This document shows positions 56,054 through 64,000 of a stretch of 64,000 nt of DNA, piece after piece. This stretch comes from Lacticaseibacillus rhamnosus (GTDB lineage: Bacteria > Bacillota > Bacilli > Lactobacillales > Lactobacillaceae): assembly GCF_900636965.1 (NCBI RefSeq), contig NZ_LR134331.1, positions 2,480,001 through 2,544,000 on the forward strand. The letters are read 5' to 3'. The translations under genes and the position numbers were made by a program. The notes beneath the pieces are model-generated. The model was given only the letters and a program-made list of their open reading frames with translations. It made no database searches and was not told where the DNA came from. The first letter of the stretch is position 1; each line of letters opens with the position of its first letter.

Positions 56054-56470
56054 TTACTTCTTCTTAGGACGTTTTGCACCGTACTTCGAGCGACCTTGCA
56101 TCCGGCCGTCAACACCAGCGGTATCAAGCGCACCACGAACGATGTGATAACGAACCCCTGGCAAGTCCTTAACACGGCCGCCACGGATCAAGACAACACT
56201 ATGTTCTTGCAAGTTATGGCCAATACCCGGAATATAAGCTGTCACTTCGATCAAGTTGGACAGACGAACACGAGCATATTTCCGCAAAGCTGAGTTAGGT
56301 TTCTTAGGTGTCATGGTACCGACACGAGTAGCAACCCCACGTTTTTGCGGTGCTGGATTACTGGTAAGGCTCTTCTTCTTGCTGTTGTAACCGAAGTTCA
56401 ACGCAGGAGAGTCTGACTTGGTTGATTTGGATTTACGACCTTGGCGAACTAATTGATTAATAGTAGGCAT
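56054..56470 (-). CDS. rpsL: 30S ribosomal protein S12
   Basis: 138 residues; [15 protein letters not shown], the Gram-positive insertion [19 protein letters not shown], and the decoding-centre loop [17 protein letters not shown] with unaltered lysines (streptomycin-sensitive form as far as visible). [28 protein letters not shown] contains the methylthio-Asp site region. First gene of the str operon. Confidence 0.98.
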   Translation of the reverse strand: MPTINQLVRQGRKSKSTKSDSPALNFGYNSKKKSLTSNPAPQKRGVATRVGTMTPKKPNSALRKYARVRLSNLIEVTAYIPGIGHNLQEHSVVLIRGGRVKDLPGVRYHIVRGALDTAGVDGRMQGRSKYGAKRPKKK

Positions 56471-56626
56471 TAAGCTTCTCCTTCCTTATATTGCATCTTT
56501 TTTAAGTCCACACATCCAGGCGGTTCATTTTTTGTGATAAAAAAACGGCCAACCGAACGGCGACGGCTCTTAACCCAGTCAGCACGTCCGGACAACCCGA
56601 ATAAACTGGAAAAAAGCACCTTTGAT

Positions 56627-56656
56627 AGTGTACTATCCTATGCGCGCTGGTGTCAA
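56627..56656 (-). promoter_or_regulatory. str operon promoter
   Basis: Minus strand TTGACA (56656-56651), 18-base spacer, TACACT (56632-56627). A 156-base untranslated leader with GC-rich inverted segments follows before rpsL. Confidence 0.8.
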
Positions 56657-56772
56657 GGAAAACAATAGAACATTCACTTGACATTTGAAATGGTGAACTT
56701 TTAACAAAAGCGTATGAACGACAACCTTTTCACGGTTATATTTCTAAATAACCGACTAACTTCAACCATAGC

Positions 56773-56821
56773 AAAAAAGTTCTGTAAAGCAACCCCGAAA
56801 GGCAGCTTCACAGAACTTTTT
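56773..56821. terminator. Bidirectional terminator between the adhesin and str promoter
   Basis: AAAAAAGTTCTGT pairs with ACAGAACTTTTT, with inner GC...GC pairing. It terminates the giant surface-protein gene on the minus strand. Confidence 0.85.
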
Positions 56822-56857
56822 CGAATCTCTAACCAAACGTAACGACCAACTTAATGA

Positions 56858-59800
56858 TTATAAACGTTTGCGCCGACGTAAAATCACGGTGCTGCCGGCA
56901 ATGGTCAGAATCAAAATACCTAATAGAACTAAGGTGACAGTATCACGATCGCCAAAGCTGCCAAAGAGCAATCGGCGTGATGGCTGTTCATGACGAACGT
57001 TATTACCATGGCTTCCAGAACCGGCAGCTTCAGATCCGGCTTCAGATCCCGATCCAGTTCCAGCTCCACCAGTTCCGTCAGTGCTTGGCAACGTGTGCCG
57101 TTTATCCGCAATGACTAATTGCATCGTGTCGCCTGCTTTGACTTCTACAGCAACTGGTTGCGCATAATCAGGGTTAATGCTGTACCCAGCAGGCGCCTTG
57201 ATTTCAGTTAACCAGTACCTTCCCAGTTTCAGATGGTTGAAGGACGCCAAACCGTTAGCATCGGTCGTGATTTCCTGACGATAACCCTGATCATTGGTCA
57301 ACCGGAAAACCGCACCGGCTAATGCATGATCGGTATTCGCCGCATCTACCTTTTTGACGACCAATGTATTGACTTGATAATTTGCCACCTGGACCTTGAT
57401 CGGCTGTTGTTGATTGAGTTTGGCCAATGCAGCGGCCGTTTGTGTCAAATCAGTTTGTTCGACTTTAAAGGTGATCTTATCGGTGTTGAGTTCATATTTC
57501 GGTAAGGTCTTCGTTTCTTCAAAGTAGTACGTTCCAATCGGTAAATTAAATGGCAACTTGATTTGGCCATTGCGATCCGTTACCAAATCCTTAGCCAGGA
57601 CCCGATCGTCACTGCCATAGAGATTAAAGGTAACCCCGCCAAGTTGCTTGTCAAAATTACCATCCGTCTTTTGCAACTGAACGGATCGAGTGAATTCAGG
57701 TTCAATGATTGGGTCAAGGCTAATCTTTTGATCGCCCTTGACGTTCACATCGATTCCTTTGGCCAAGTTGTCTGGAATGACATAACCGCGTGGAGCTTGG
57801 GTTTCAAGCAGTTGGTACTTACCTTCATATAGATCATGATCACTGAGCGTTACGATTCCGTTTTGGTTGGTAATCGTTGCATGCCAAGACTTACTATGAT
57901 CGACCGTACCATCTTCACGATAACGATACAGCGTAAACTTAGCACCGATCATTGTCATCTTACCAGGGAAGCGTTGATCACCAGTAGTGTCCGCTTTCTT
58001 CGTGATGACAACCTGACCTGCCTTCTCCTGGTTCGTTGCGGTTAACTTCACTTGGGCTTCGTCAGCCTTGATCGTAAAGTCAACGTTCCCAGCAGCCAAG
58101 CTCTTTTCCCAAGCTTCTTTCCGAGCGCCACTGGTGTGTTCCTTCTGATCAGTCGCATCGCCTTCGTAATGCTTCGGCGCTTCAGTTTCAACTAGACGAT
58201 AAGCCCGGTCAGACTTCAGGTCTTCAATGGTGTATTCGCCTGCCTTGAGTGGGGTTTCAAAGCTGCTTGCTGTTCCAAACTTCAACTGGCCGTCATCATT
58301 GGTCTTCATGTCAGCCTTCAAGGTCTTGTTGGTTACAGTGTCCACTAGTTTATACGTGGCACCTGGCAACAGATACTTCTTGAGTGTTGCTGCGTCATCC
58401 GTCTTCTTGACGCGGTTGTCGTACTTCGTCAAGGTAACCTGATAAGGATCGTCAGCGATTTGCTTATTGACCGTAATCGGTGTTGGCGTGATCGCTGAAG
58501 ACAGCGTAATTGCATGTACCGTTGGATCTAGTCGATAGCCACTTGGCGCTTTGACTTCAGTTAGCGAGTAAGTGCCCAACAGTAGATCGCCAAATGAGGC
58601 AATCCCTTTTTCATCGGTGGTGACGTCGCGACTGTAGCCTGTGCTGTTAGTGAGGCGGAAAGTAGCTCCTGCCAGCGTATGATTCGTGTACTGACGGTCA
58701 ACTTTCTGAACGTTCAATGTTTTGATCTGATAGTTTGTGACGCCGACCGTTATCGGCTTCTGCTTATTTTGTGCTGCCAAATCAGCTGCTGTTTGCGTTA
58801 GATCCGTTTGTTTAACGGTAAACGGATGTTTGTCAGTGTTTGGCCGATATGGCGGCAAGGTTCCAGTCTCTTGGAAGTAATACTGTCCGGCTGGCAGATC
58901 AAATGGTAACGTAACTTGGCCATCCTTATTTGTCACTAGATCCTTGGCAAGCTCGGTACCGTCATCCTTGTAAAGTGCATACGTGATTCCCGCAATTGGA
59001 TTGCCAAAGTCACCATCCGTTTTAGCTAGTTGGGCAGTACGCCGATAAAGTGGCTCTGTGATCGTTGGCAATGTGAGTGTCTGGTCACCAGTGATCGTCA
59101 CATCTATACCCTTAGCCAAGTCATCAGGAATGACATAGCCAGTTGGTGCTTTGGTTTCAACTAACTGGTACTTGCCTTCGTACAGATCGGCATCGTTAAA
59201 AGTGACGGTACCATCGTTACTGGTGATGGTAGTTGTCCAAGTCTTGTCCCGATCAAGAGTGCCATCCTCATCGTACCGGTAAAGCTTAAACTCAGCACCG
59301 GTCATCGGCTGTCGATCAGGGAATTTGTCATCTTTGATTGTTTCCGCCTGTTTCTTGATGGCTAGTTGTCCGGGTTTCTTTTGGTTCGTTGCAGTTAACT
59401 TCACTTGGGTTTGACTACCTTTGATCGTGAAGTCAACATTTCCGGCAGCTAAACTCTTCTCCCAAGCATCCTTCTGAGCGCCACTAGTATGCTTGGTCTG
59501 ATCAGTCGCATCACCTTCATAATGCTTCGGCGCTTCAGTTTCAACCAGACGATAGGTGTTGTCGGCTTTTAGGCCTTCAACGGTGTATTCGCCAGCTTTG
59601 AGTGGGGTGTCAAAACTGCTTGCCGCTCCAAACTTCAGCTGACCGTCATCGTTAGTCTTCATGTCGGCCTTCAAAGTCTTGTTCGTCACAGTGTCCACTA
59701 GTTTATACGTGGCACCTGGTAATAGATACTTCTTAAGTGTCGCTGCATTATCCGTCTTCTTGACACGATTATCGTACTTGGTCAAAGTTACCTGATACGG

Positions 59801-62800
59801 ATCATCAACGATTTGCTTATTGACCGTAATTGGCGTTGGCGTGATCGCTGAGGATAGTGTGATTGCATGTACCGTTGGATCTAGTCGATAACCACTTGGC
59901 GCTTTGACTTCAGTTAGCGAGTAACTACCCAACAATAGATCGCCAAATGAGGCAATTCCTTTTTCATCAGTTGTGATATCGCGACTGTAGCCAGTGCTAT
60001 TGGTGAGGCGGAAAATAGCCCCTGCCAGCGTATGGTCGGTGTACTGACGATCAACTTTCTGAACGTTCAACGTCTTGATCTGATAGTTCGTGACGCTGAC
60101 CGCAATCGGCTTCTGCTTGTTCTCGGCTGCTAAGGCATTAGCCGTCTGGGTTAGATCCGTTTGCTTAACGGTAAACGGATGCTTATCCGTATTTGGTCGA
60201 TATGGCCGTAATGTCTTGGTTTCCTTAAAGTAGTACGAGCCTGCTGGTAAATTAAACGGCAAGTTGACTTGGCCTTTTTCGTCTGTAACCAAGTCTTTAG
60301 CAAGCTCGGTTCCATCTTCACGATAAAGGGCATAAGTGATCCCAGCAATTGGGTTCCCAAAATTACCGTCAGTCTTGTTCAAGGCGATTGAGCGCCGGAA
60401 AACGGATTCCTCAATCGTTGGGAACTTCAGTGTTTGATCGCCAGTAATCTCAACATCCACGCCTTTAGCCAAGTCATCGGGAATGACATAGCCGGTTGGT
60501 GCTTTGGTTTCAACTAACTGGTACTTGCCTTCATACAGATCCAAATCCTTGAAAGTAACCGTTCCGTCGTTATTCGTGATAACAGTATGCCATGAACGAC
60601 TTTGATCAAGCTTGCCATCTTCTTGATAACGATAAAGCTTAAACTCAGCTCCTGTCATCGGCTGACGGTCAGGGAACTTGTCATCCTTGATCGTTTCAGC
60701 CTGTTTCTTAATGGCTAGTTGACCCGGCTTCTTCTGGTTGGTTGCAGTTAACTTCACTTGGGTTTCATCAGCCTTGATCGTAAAGTCAACGCTCCCAGCA
60801 GCCAGGCTCTTTTCCCAAGCATCCTTCTGAGCGCCGCTGGTGTGTTCCTTCTGATCAGTCGCATCGCCTTCGTAATGCTTCGGCGCTTCGGTTTCAACTA
60901 GGCGATAGGCCCGGTCAGGCTTCAGGCCGTCAATGGTGTATTCGCCTGCCTTAAGTGGGGTGTCAAAACTGCTTGCTGCTCCAAACTTCAACTGGCCGTC
61001 ATCATTGGTCTTCAAGTCAGCCTTCAAAGTCTTGTTGGTTACAGTGTCCACCAATTTATACGTAGCATTCGGCAACAAGTATTTCTTAAGCGTCGCTGCA
61101 TCATCCGTCTTCTTGACGCGGTTATCGTACTTGGTCAAGGTGACCTGATAAGGATCATCAGCAATTTGCTTATTCACCGTGATCGGCGTTGGTGTAATCG
61201 CTGAAGATAACGTAATCGCATGTACTGTTGGATCTAACCGATAACCACTTGGCGCTTTAATTTCAGTTAGTGAGTAATTGCCCAACAGTAGGTCGCCATA
61301 TGAGGCAATCCCTTTTTCATCGGTGGTGACATCGCGACTGTAGCCTGTGCTGTTAGTGAGGCGGAAGACCGCTCCTGCCAATACATGATCTGAATAGGTG
61401 CGATCGACTTTCTGCACGTTCAACGTTTTGATCTGATAGTTCGTGACGCCGACTGTTATCGGCTTCTGCTTGTTTTGTGTTGCCAAATCCGCAGCCGTTT
61501 GCGTTAGATCCGTTTGTTTAATGGTAAACGGATGTTTGTCAGTGTTTGGCCGATATGGCGGTAACGTCTTAGTTTCCTTAAAGTAATACGAGCCTGCCGG
61601 TAAGTTGAACGGCAAGTTGACTTGGCCTTTTTCGTTTGTGACTAAGTCTTTGGCTAATTCAGTACCGTCTTCACGATAAAGGGCATAAGTGATCCCAGCA
61701 ATTGGATTGCCAAAATTCCCGTCAGTCTTGTTCAAGGCGATTGAGCGCCGGAAAACTGGTTCCTCAATCGTTGGCAATGTGAGTGTCTGGTCACCAGTGA
61801 TCGTCACATCTATACCCTTAGCCAAGTCATCAGGAATGACATAGCCAGTTGGTGCTTTGGTTTCAACTAACTGGTACTTGCCTTCGTACAGATCGGCATC
61901 GTTAAAAGTGACGGTGCCATCGTTATTGGTGATGGTAGTCGTCCAAGTCTTGTCCCGATCAAGAGTGCCATCCTCATCGTACCGGTAAAGCTTAAACTCA
62001 GCACCGGTCATCGGCTGTCGATCAGGGAATTTGTCATCTTTGATCGTTTCCGCCTGCTTCTTGATGGCTAGCTGTCCAGGTTTCTTCTGGTTGGTCGCCG
62101 TTACCTTTAGCTGCGTCTGATCCGTCTTAATTGTGAAATTGACACTTCCAGCCCGTAAGCTTGCTTCCCAGCGCTGACGTTCAGCACCGGTTGTCAAGTT
62201 TGCTTGATCGCTGGCATCCCCGCGATAGTGCTTTGGTGCTTCAGTTTCAACTAAGCGATAAGCACGATCAGATTGTAAGCCCTCAACCGCATACTCACCA
62301 GCTTTGAGTGGCGTGTCAAAACTGCTTGCCGCGCCAAACTTCAGCTGGCCGTCACTGTTAGTCTTCATGCCAGCTTTCAAAGTCTTGTTCTTCACGGTGT
62401 CCACAAGTTTATATGTGGCACCCGGCAACAAGTATTTCTTAAGCGTTGCTGCATCATCAGACTTATCAGCGCGATTATCATACTTGGTCAAAGCCACCTG
62501 ATACGGATCATCCGCGATTTCCTTGGTCACCGTAATTGCGCTTGGGGTTTCACCAGAAGCCAAAGTGATTGGATAAACGGTTGTATCGAGTTTATAACCT
62601 GCTGGTGCTTTTACTTCAGTCAATGAATAATGACCCAGCAGCAGGTCGCCAAATGAAGCCAAGCCGTCTTTACCAGTTGTGATGTCACGACTGTAGCCGG
62701 CACTGTTAGTCAACCGGAAAGTTGCTCCGGCCAGCATGTGATCCTTATACTGGCTATCAACCTTTTTGACATTAATCGTCTTGACCTGATAGTTTGTGAC

Positions 62801-64000
62801 ATCGACAGTGATCGGCTTTTGCTTGTTCTCAGTCGCTAAGGCTGCTGCCGTCTGTGTTTGATCGGTTTGTTTTACGGTAAATGAATGCTTATCAGTATTT
62901 GGCCGATATGGTGGCAATGTCTTAGTTTCTTTAAAGTAATACGAGCCTGCCGGTAAATTAAACGGCAAGTTGACTTGGCCCTTTTCGTTGGTGACTAGGT
63001 CTTTAGCAAGCTCGGTTCCATTTTCACGATAAAGGGCATAGGTGATCCCAGCAATTGGATTACCAAAATCACCATCAGTCTTGTTCAAAGTGACAGCGCG
63101 TCGGAAAACTGGTTCCTCAATGGTTGGGAACTTCAGCGTTTGGTCACCTGTGATCTCAACGTCCACACCTTTAGCCAAATCAGTTGGAATGACATAGCCA
63201 GCTGGTGCTTTGGTTTCAATTAATTGATACTTGCCTTCATATAAATCATTGGCGTTAAACGAAACGGTGCCATCGGAATTGGTAACAGTGGCTTGCCACG
63301 ACTTATCATAGTCAAGCTTGCCATCATCCCCATAGCGATAAAGCTTAAACGCTGCCCCTGTCATCGGCTGACGATCTGGGAAGTGATCATCCTTAATCGT
63401 TTCTGCCTGCTTCTTGAGGTCCAACTGTCCCGGTTTCTTTTGATCGTAGGCCGCAACCGTTGCTGTTGGCGTTTCATCGCTAATGGCTGTCGTGACACTG
63501 CCGGCATTAAGACTGTCGATCCAAAGTTGCTTATCCGGTCCGCTGGTGACATTGGCCTGATCATGGGCATCACCGCGATAATGTTCCGGTGCTTCGCGTT
63601 CAATCAACTTATAATGCCCCGGCTTAAGCCCTTCAAGCACATATTGGCCGGCCTTCAAATCTGGCTTAAAGTCATCATTCGTGTAATTACCTGAAAAACT
63701 TGTCGCCGTGCCGACCGTGATCTGACCATCATCGTTAGTCTTCAAGTCTGTCAGTAATTTCTTCTGGGTGTCCGTATCAATCAAATCGTAAGTGGCATTG
63801 GCAAGCTGATATTGTTTGCGGTTGGCTTCTGACTGGCCTTCAGCACGGTTATCATACTTGGTCAAAATGATTTGATAAGGTTGATTTTCAACTTCTTGCG
63901 TCTGGATCGCGGTGCCACTGTCAGACGTGGTATTCAATCTAATCTTTTGTGGTGCCATTGGTTTGTAACCTGCTGGCGTATTAAGTTCTGTCAGCGTGTA
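56858..64000 (-). CDS. Giant Cna_B-repeat surface protein, C-terminal 2380 residues (5' end outside)
   Basis: The frame is open through the right edge (64000); the residues before the internal Met at 63958 read YTLTELNTPAGYKP, continuing a Cna_B domain. The protein is built of four different Cna_B (SpaA-like) beta-sandwich domains repeated as a block. Anchor motif KYDNR lies at 58413, 59766, 61119, 62472 and 63846: block lengths 1353, 1353, 1353 and 1374 bases (451 or 458 residues). Each domain ends in an E-T/V-K-A-P-x-G-Y type strand, where the Glu supports Lys-Asn isopeptide bonds in relatives. The C-terminus has a Gly/Ser/Ala linker, a hydrophobic helix and RRRKRL. The usual LPxTG position reads FGSFGD; LPSTD occurs about 49 residues earlier. 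Adhesin or stalk protein of the cell surface. Confidence 0.93.
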   Translation of the reverse strand, partial: YTLTELNTPAGYKPMAPQKIRLNTTSDSGTAIQTQEVENQPYQIILTKYDNRAEGQSEANRKQYQLANATYDLIDTDTQKKLLTDLKTNDDGQITVGTATSFSGNYTNDDFKPDLKAGQYVLEGLKPGHYKLIEREAPEHYRGDAHDQANVTSGPDKQLWIDSLNAGSVTTAISDETPTATVAAYDQKKPGQLDLKKQAETIKDDHFPDRQPMTGAAFKLYRYGDDGKLDYDKSWQATVTNSDGTVSFNANDLYEGKYQLIETKAPAGYVIPTDLAKGVDVEITGDQTLKFPTIEEPVFRRAVTLNKTDGDFGNPIAGITYALYRENGTELAKDLVTNEKGQVNLPFNLPAGSYYFKETKTLPPYRPNTDKHSFTVKQTDQTQTAAALATENKQKPITVDVTNYQVKTINVKKVDSQYKDHMLAGATFRLTNSAGYSRDITTGKDGLASFGDLLLGHYSLTEVKAPAGYKLDTTVYPITLASGETPSAITVTKEIADDPYQVALTKYDNRADKSDDAATLKKYLLPGATYKLVDTVKNKTLKAGMKTNSDGQLKFGAASSFDTPLKAGEYAVEGLQSDRAYRLVETEAPKHYRGDASDQANLTTGAERQRWEASLRAGSVNFTIKTDQTQLKVTATNQKKPGQLAIKKQAETIKDDKFPDRQPMTGAEFKLYRYDEDGTLDRDKTWTTTITNNDGTVTFNDADLYEGKYQLVETKAPTGYVIPDDLAKGIDVTITGDQTLTLPTIEEPVFRRSIALNKTDGNFGNPIAGITYALYREDGTELAKDLVTNEKGQVNLPFNLPAGSYYFKETKTLPPYRPNTDKHPFTIKQTDLTQTAADLATQNKQKPITVGVTNYQIKTLNVQKVDRTYSDHVLAGAVFRLTNSTGYSRDVTTDEKGIASYGDLLLGNYSLTEIKAPSGYRLDPTVHAITLSSAITPTPITVNKQIADDPYQVTLTKYDNRVKKTDDAATLKKYLLPNATYKLVDTVTNKTLKADLKTNDDGQLKFGAASSFDTPLKAGEYTIDGLKPDRAYRLVETEAPKHYEGDATDQKEHTSGAQKDAWEKSLAAGSVDFTIKADETQVKLTATNQKKPGQLAIKKQAETIKDDKFPDRQPMTGAEFKLYRYQEDGKLDQSRSWHTVITNNDGTVTFKDLDLYEGKYQLVETKAPTGYVIPDDLAKGVDVEITGDQTLKFPTIEESVFRRSIALNKTDGNFGNPIAGITYALYREDGTELAKDLVTDEKGQVNLPFNLPAGSYYFKETKTLRPYRPNTDKHPFTVKQTDLTQTANALAAENKQKPIAVSVTNYQIKTLNVQKVDRQYTDHTLAGAIFRLTNSTGYSRDITTDEKGIASFGDLLLGSYSLTEVKAPSGYRLDPTVHAITLSSAITPTPITVNKQIVDDPYQVTLTKYDNRVKKTDNAATLKKYLLPGATYKLVDTVTNKTLKADMKTNDDGQLKFGAASSFDTPLKAGEYTVEGLKADNTYRLVETEAPKHYEGDATDQTKHTSGAQKDAWEKSLAAGNVDFTIKGSQTQVKLTATNQKKPGQLAIKKQAETIKDDKFPDRQPMTGAEFKLYRYDEDGTLDRDKTWTTTITSNDGTVTFNDADLYEGKYQLVETKAPTGYVIPDDLAKGIDVTITGDQTLTLPTITEPLYRRTAQLAKTDGDFGNPIAGITYALYKDDGTELAKDLVTNKDGQVTLPFDLPAGQYYFQETGTLPPYRPNTDKHPFTVKQTDLTQTAADLAAQNKQKPITVGVTNYQIKTLNVQKVDRQYTNHTLAGATFRLTNSTGYSRDVTTDEKGIASFGDLLLGTYSLTEVKAPSGYRLDPTVHAITLSSAITPTPITVNKQIADDPYQVTLTKYDNRVKKTDDAATLKKYLLPGATYKLVDTVTNKTLKADMKTNDDGQLKFGTASSFETPLKAGEYTIEDLKSDRAYRLVETEAPKHYEGDATDQKEHTSGARKEAWEKSLAAGNVDFTIKADEAQVKLTATNQEKAGQVVITKKADTTGDQRFPGKMTMIGAKFTLYRYREDGTVDHSKSWHATITNQNGIVTLSDHDLYEGKYQLLETQAPRGYVIPDNLAKGIDVNVKGDQKISLDPIIEPEFTRSVQLQKTDGNFDKQLGGVTFNLYGSDDRVLAKDLVTDRNGQIKLPFNLPIGTYYFEETKTLPKYELNTDKITFKVEQTDLTQTAAALAKLNQQQPIKVQVANYQVNTLVVKKVDAANTDHALAGAVFRLTNDQGYRQEITTDANGLASFNHLKLGRYWLTEIKAPAGYSINPDYAQPVAVEVKAGDTMQLVIADKRHTLPSTDGTGGAGTGSGSEAGSEAAGSGSHGNNVRHEQPSRRLLFGSFGDRDTVTLVLLGILILTIAGSTVILRRRKRL

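Noticed and set aside
56502-56684. Minus-strand 60-codon frame before rpsL
   Set aside because: It lies across the str promoter and leader and has no ribosome site.
58227-62501. Plus-strand frames of 65-71 codons at 58227, 60933 and 62304
   Set aside because: They recur at the adhesin block period and are antisense shadows of the same Cna_B segment.

Overview
The window looks like chromosome of a low-to-moderate GC lactic acid bacterium, most probably the Lacticaseibacillus casei/paracasei/rhamnosus group. This is an inference from the S10-spc-alpha ribosomal operon order with an rplQ-downstream RNA element, the ECF transporter module, LPXTG-type and KxYKxGKxW-type surface proteins, the Firmicutes Zur, PerR, CIRCE and T-box elements, and overall protein style. 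No rRNA, tRNA, complete IS, CRISPR array or prophage was seen.

Layout. 0-5 kb is a metal-homeostasis region: the start of a metal ABC ATPase behind a DtxR/MntR-like palindrome, a cysteine-free S14 paralogue with a tiny upstream ORF behind a Zur box, and two related zinc-type binding proteins each behind its own Zur-like box. A five-stem structured RNA ending in a terminator follows the first binding protein. 5-7.7 kb carries a small orphan ORF, a decayed serine-rich surface-protein gene, and a fluoride channel pair under a fluoride riboswitch. 8-13 kb is a divergent alpha-L-rhamnosidase / GPH symporter locus with cre-like sites. 13-20 kb (minus strand) holds an unusual overlapping operon: a sulfonate-type ABC importer with an acyl-adenylating ligase and a membrane acyltransferase embedded in it. 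Upstream is a B3/B4-domain gene led by a probable methionine T-box. 20-26 kb has a MazEF-type module, a heterodimeric ABC exporter and an MFS transporter. 26-34.7 kb has rplM-rpsI, then a plus-strand block (TetR/ABC exporter, a CIRCE-preceded small acidic gene, a MerR/TipA-type regulator), then truA-ecfT-ecfA2-ecfA1. 36-50 kb is the complete S10-spc-alpha operon on the minus strand. 50-56.5 kb carries psiE, a PerR-boxed peroxiredoxin, a WYL regulator and the str operon (rpsL-rpsG-fusA). 56.9-64 kb is the 3' part of a giant Cna_B-repeat surface protein.

How things connect. Zinc-binding S14 (rpsN, 43.5 kb) and its zinc-free substitute (0.5 kb) are both present, and the substitute is Zur-boxed, which is a classic zinc-sparing swap. 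The str, S10 and rplM-rpsI operons have recognisable promoters and structured leaders.

The most striking non-coding feature is a family of roughly 120-bp imperfect palindromes at six loci. At every locus the element starts within about five bases of the U-tract of an intrinsic terminator, always with the same polarity. The most unusual coding feature is the ssuCB-acyltransferase-AMP ligase-ssuA operon.
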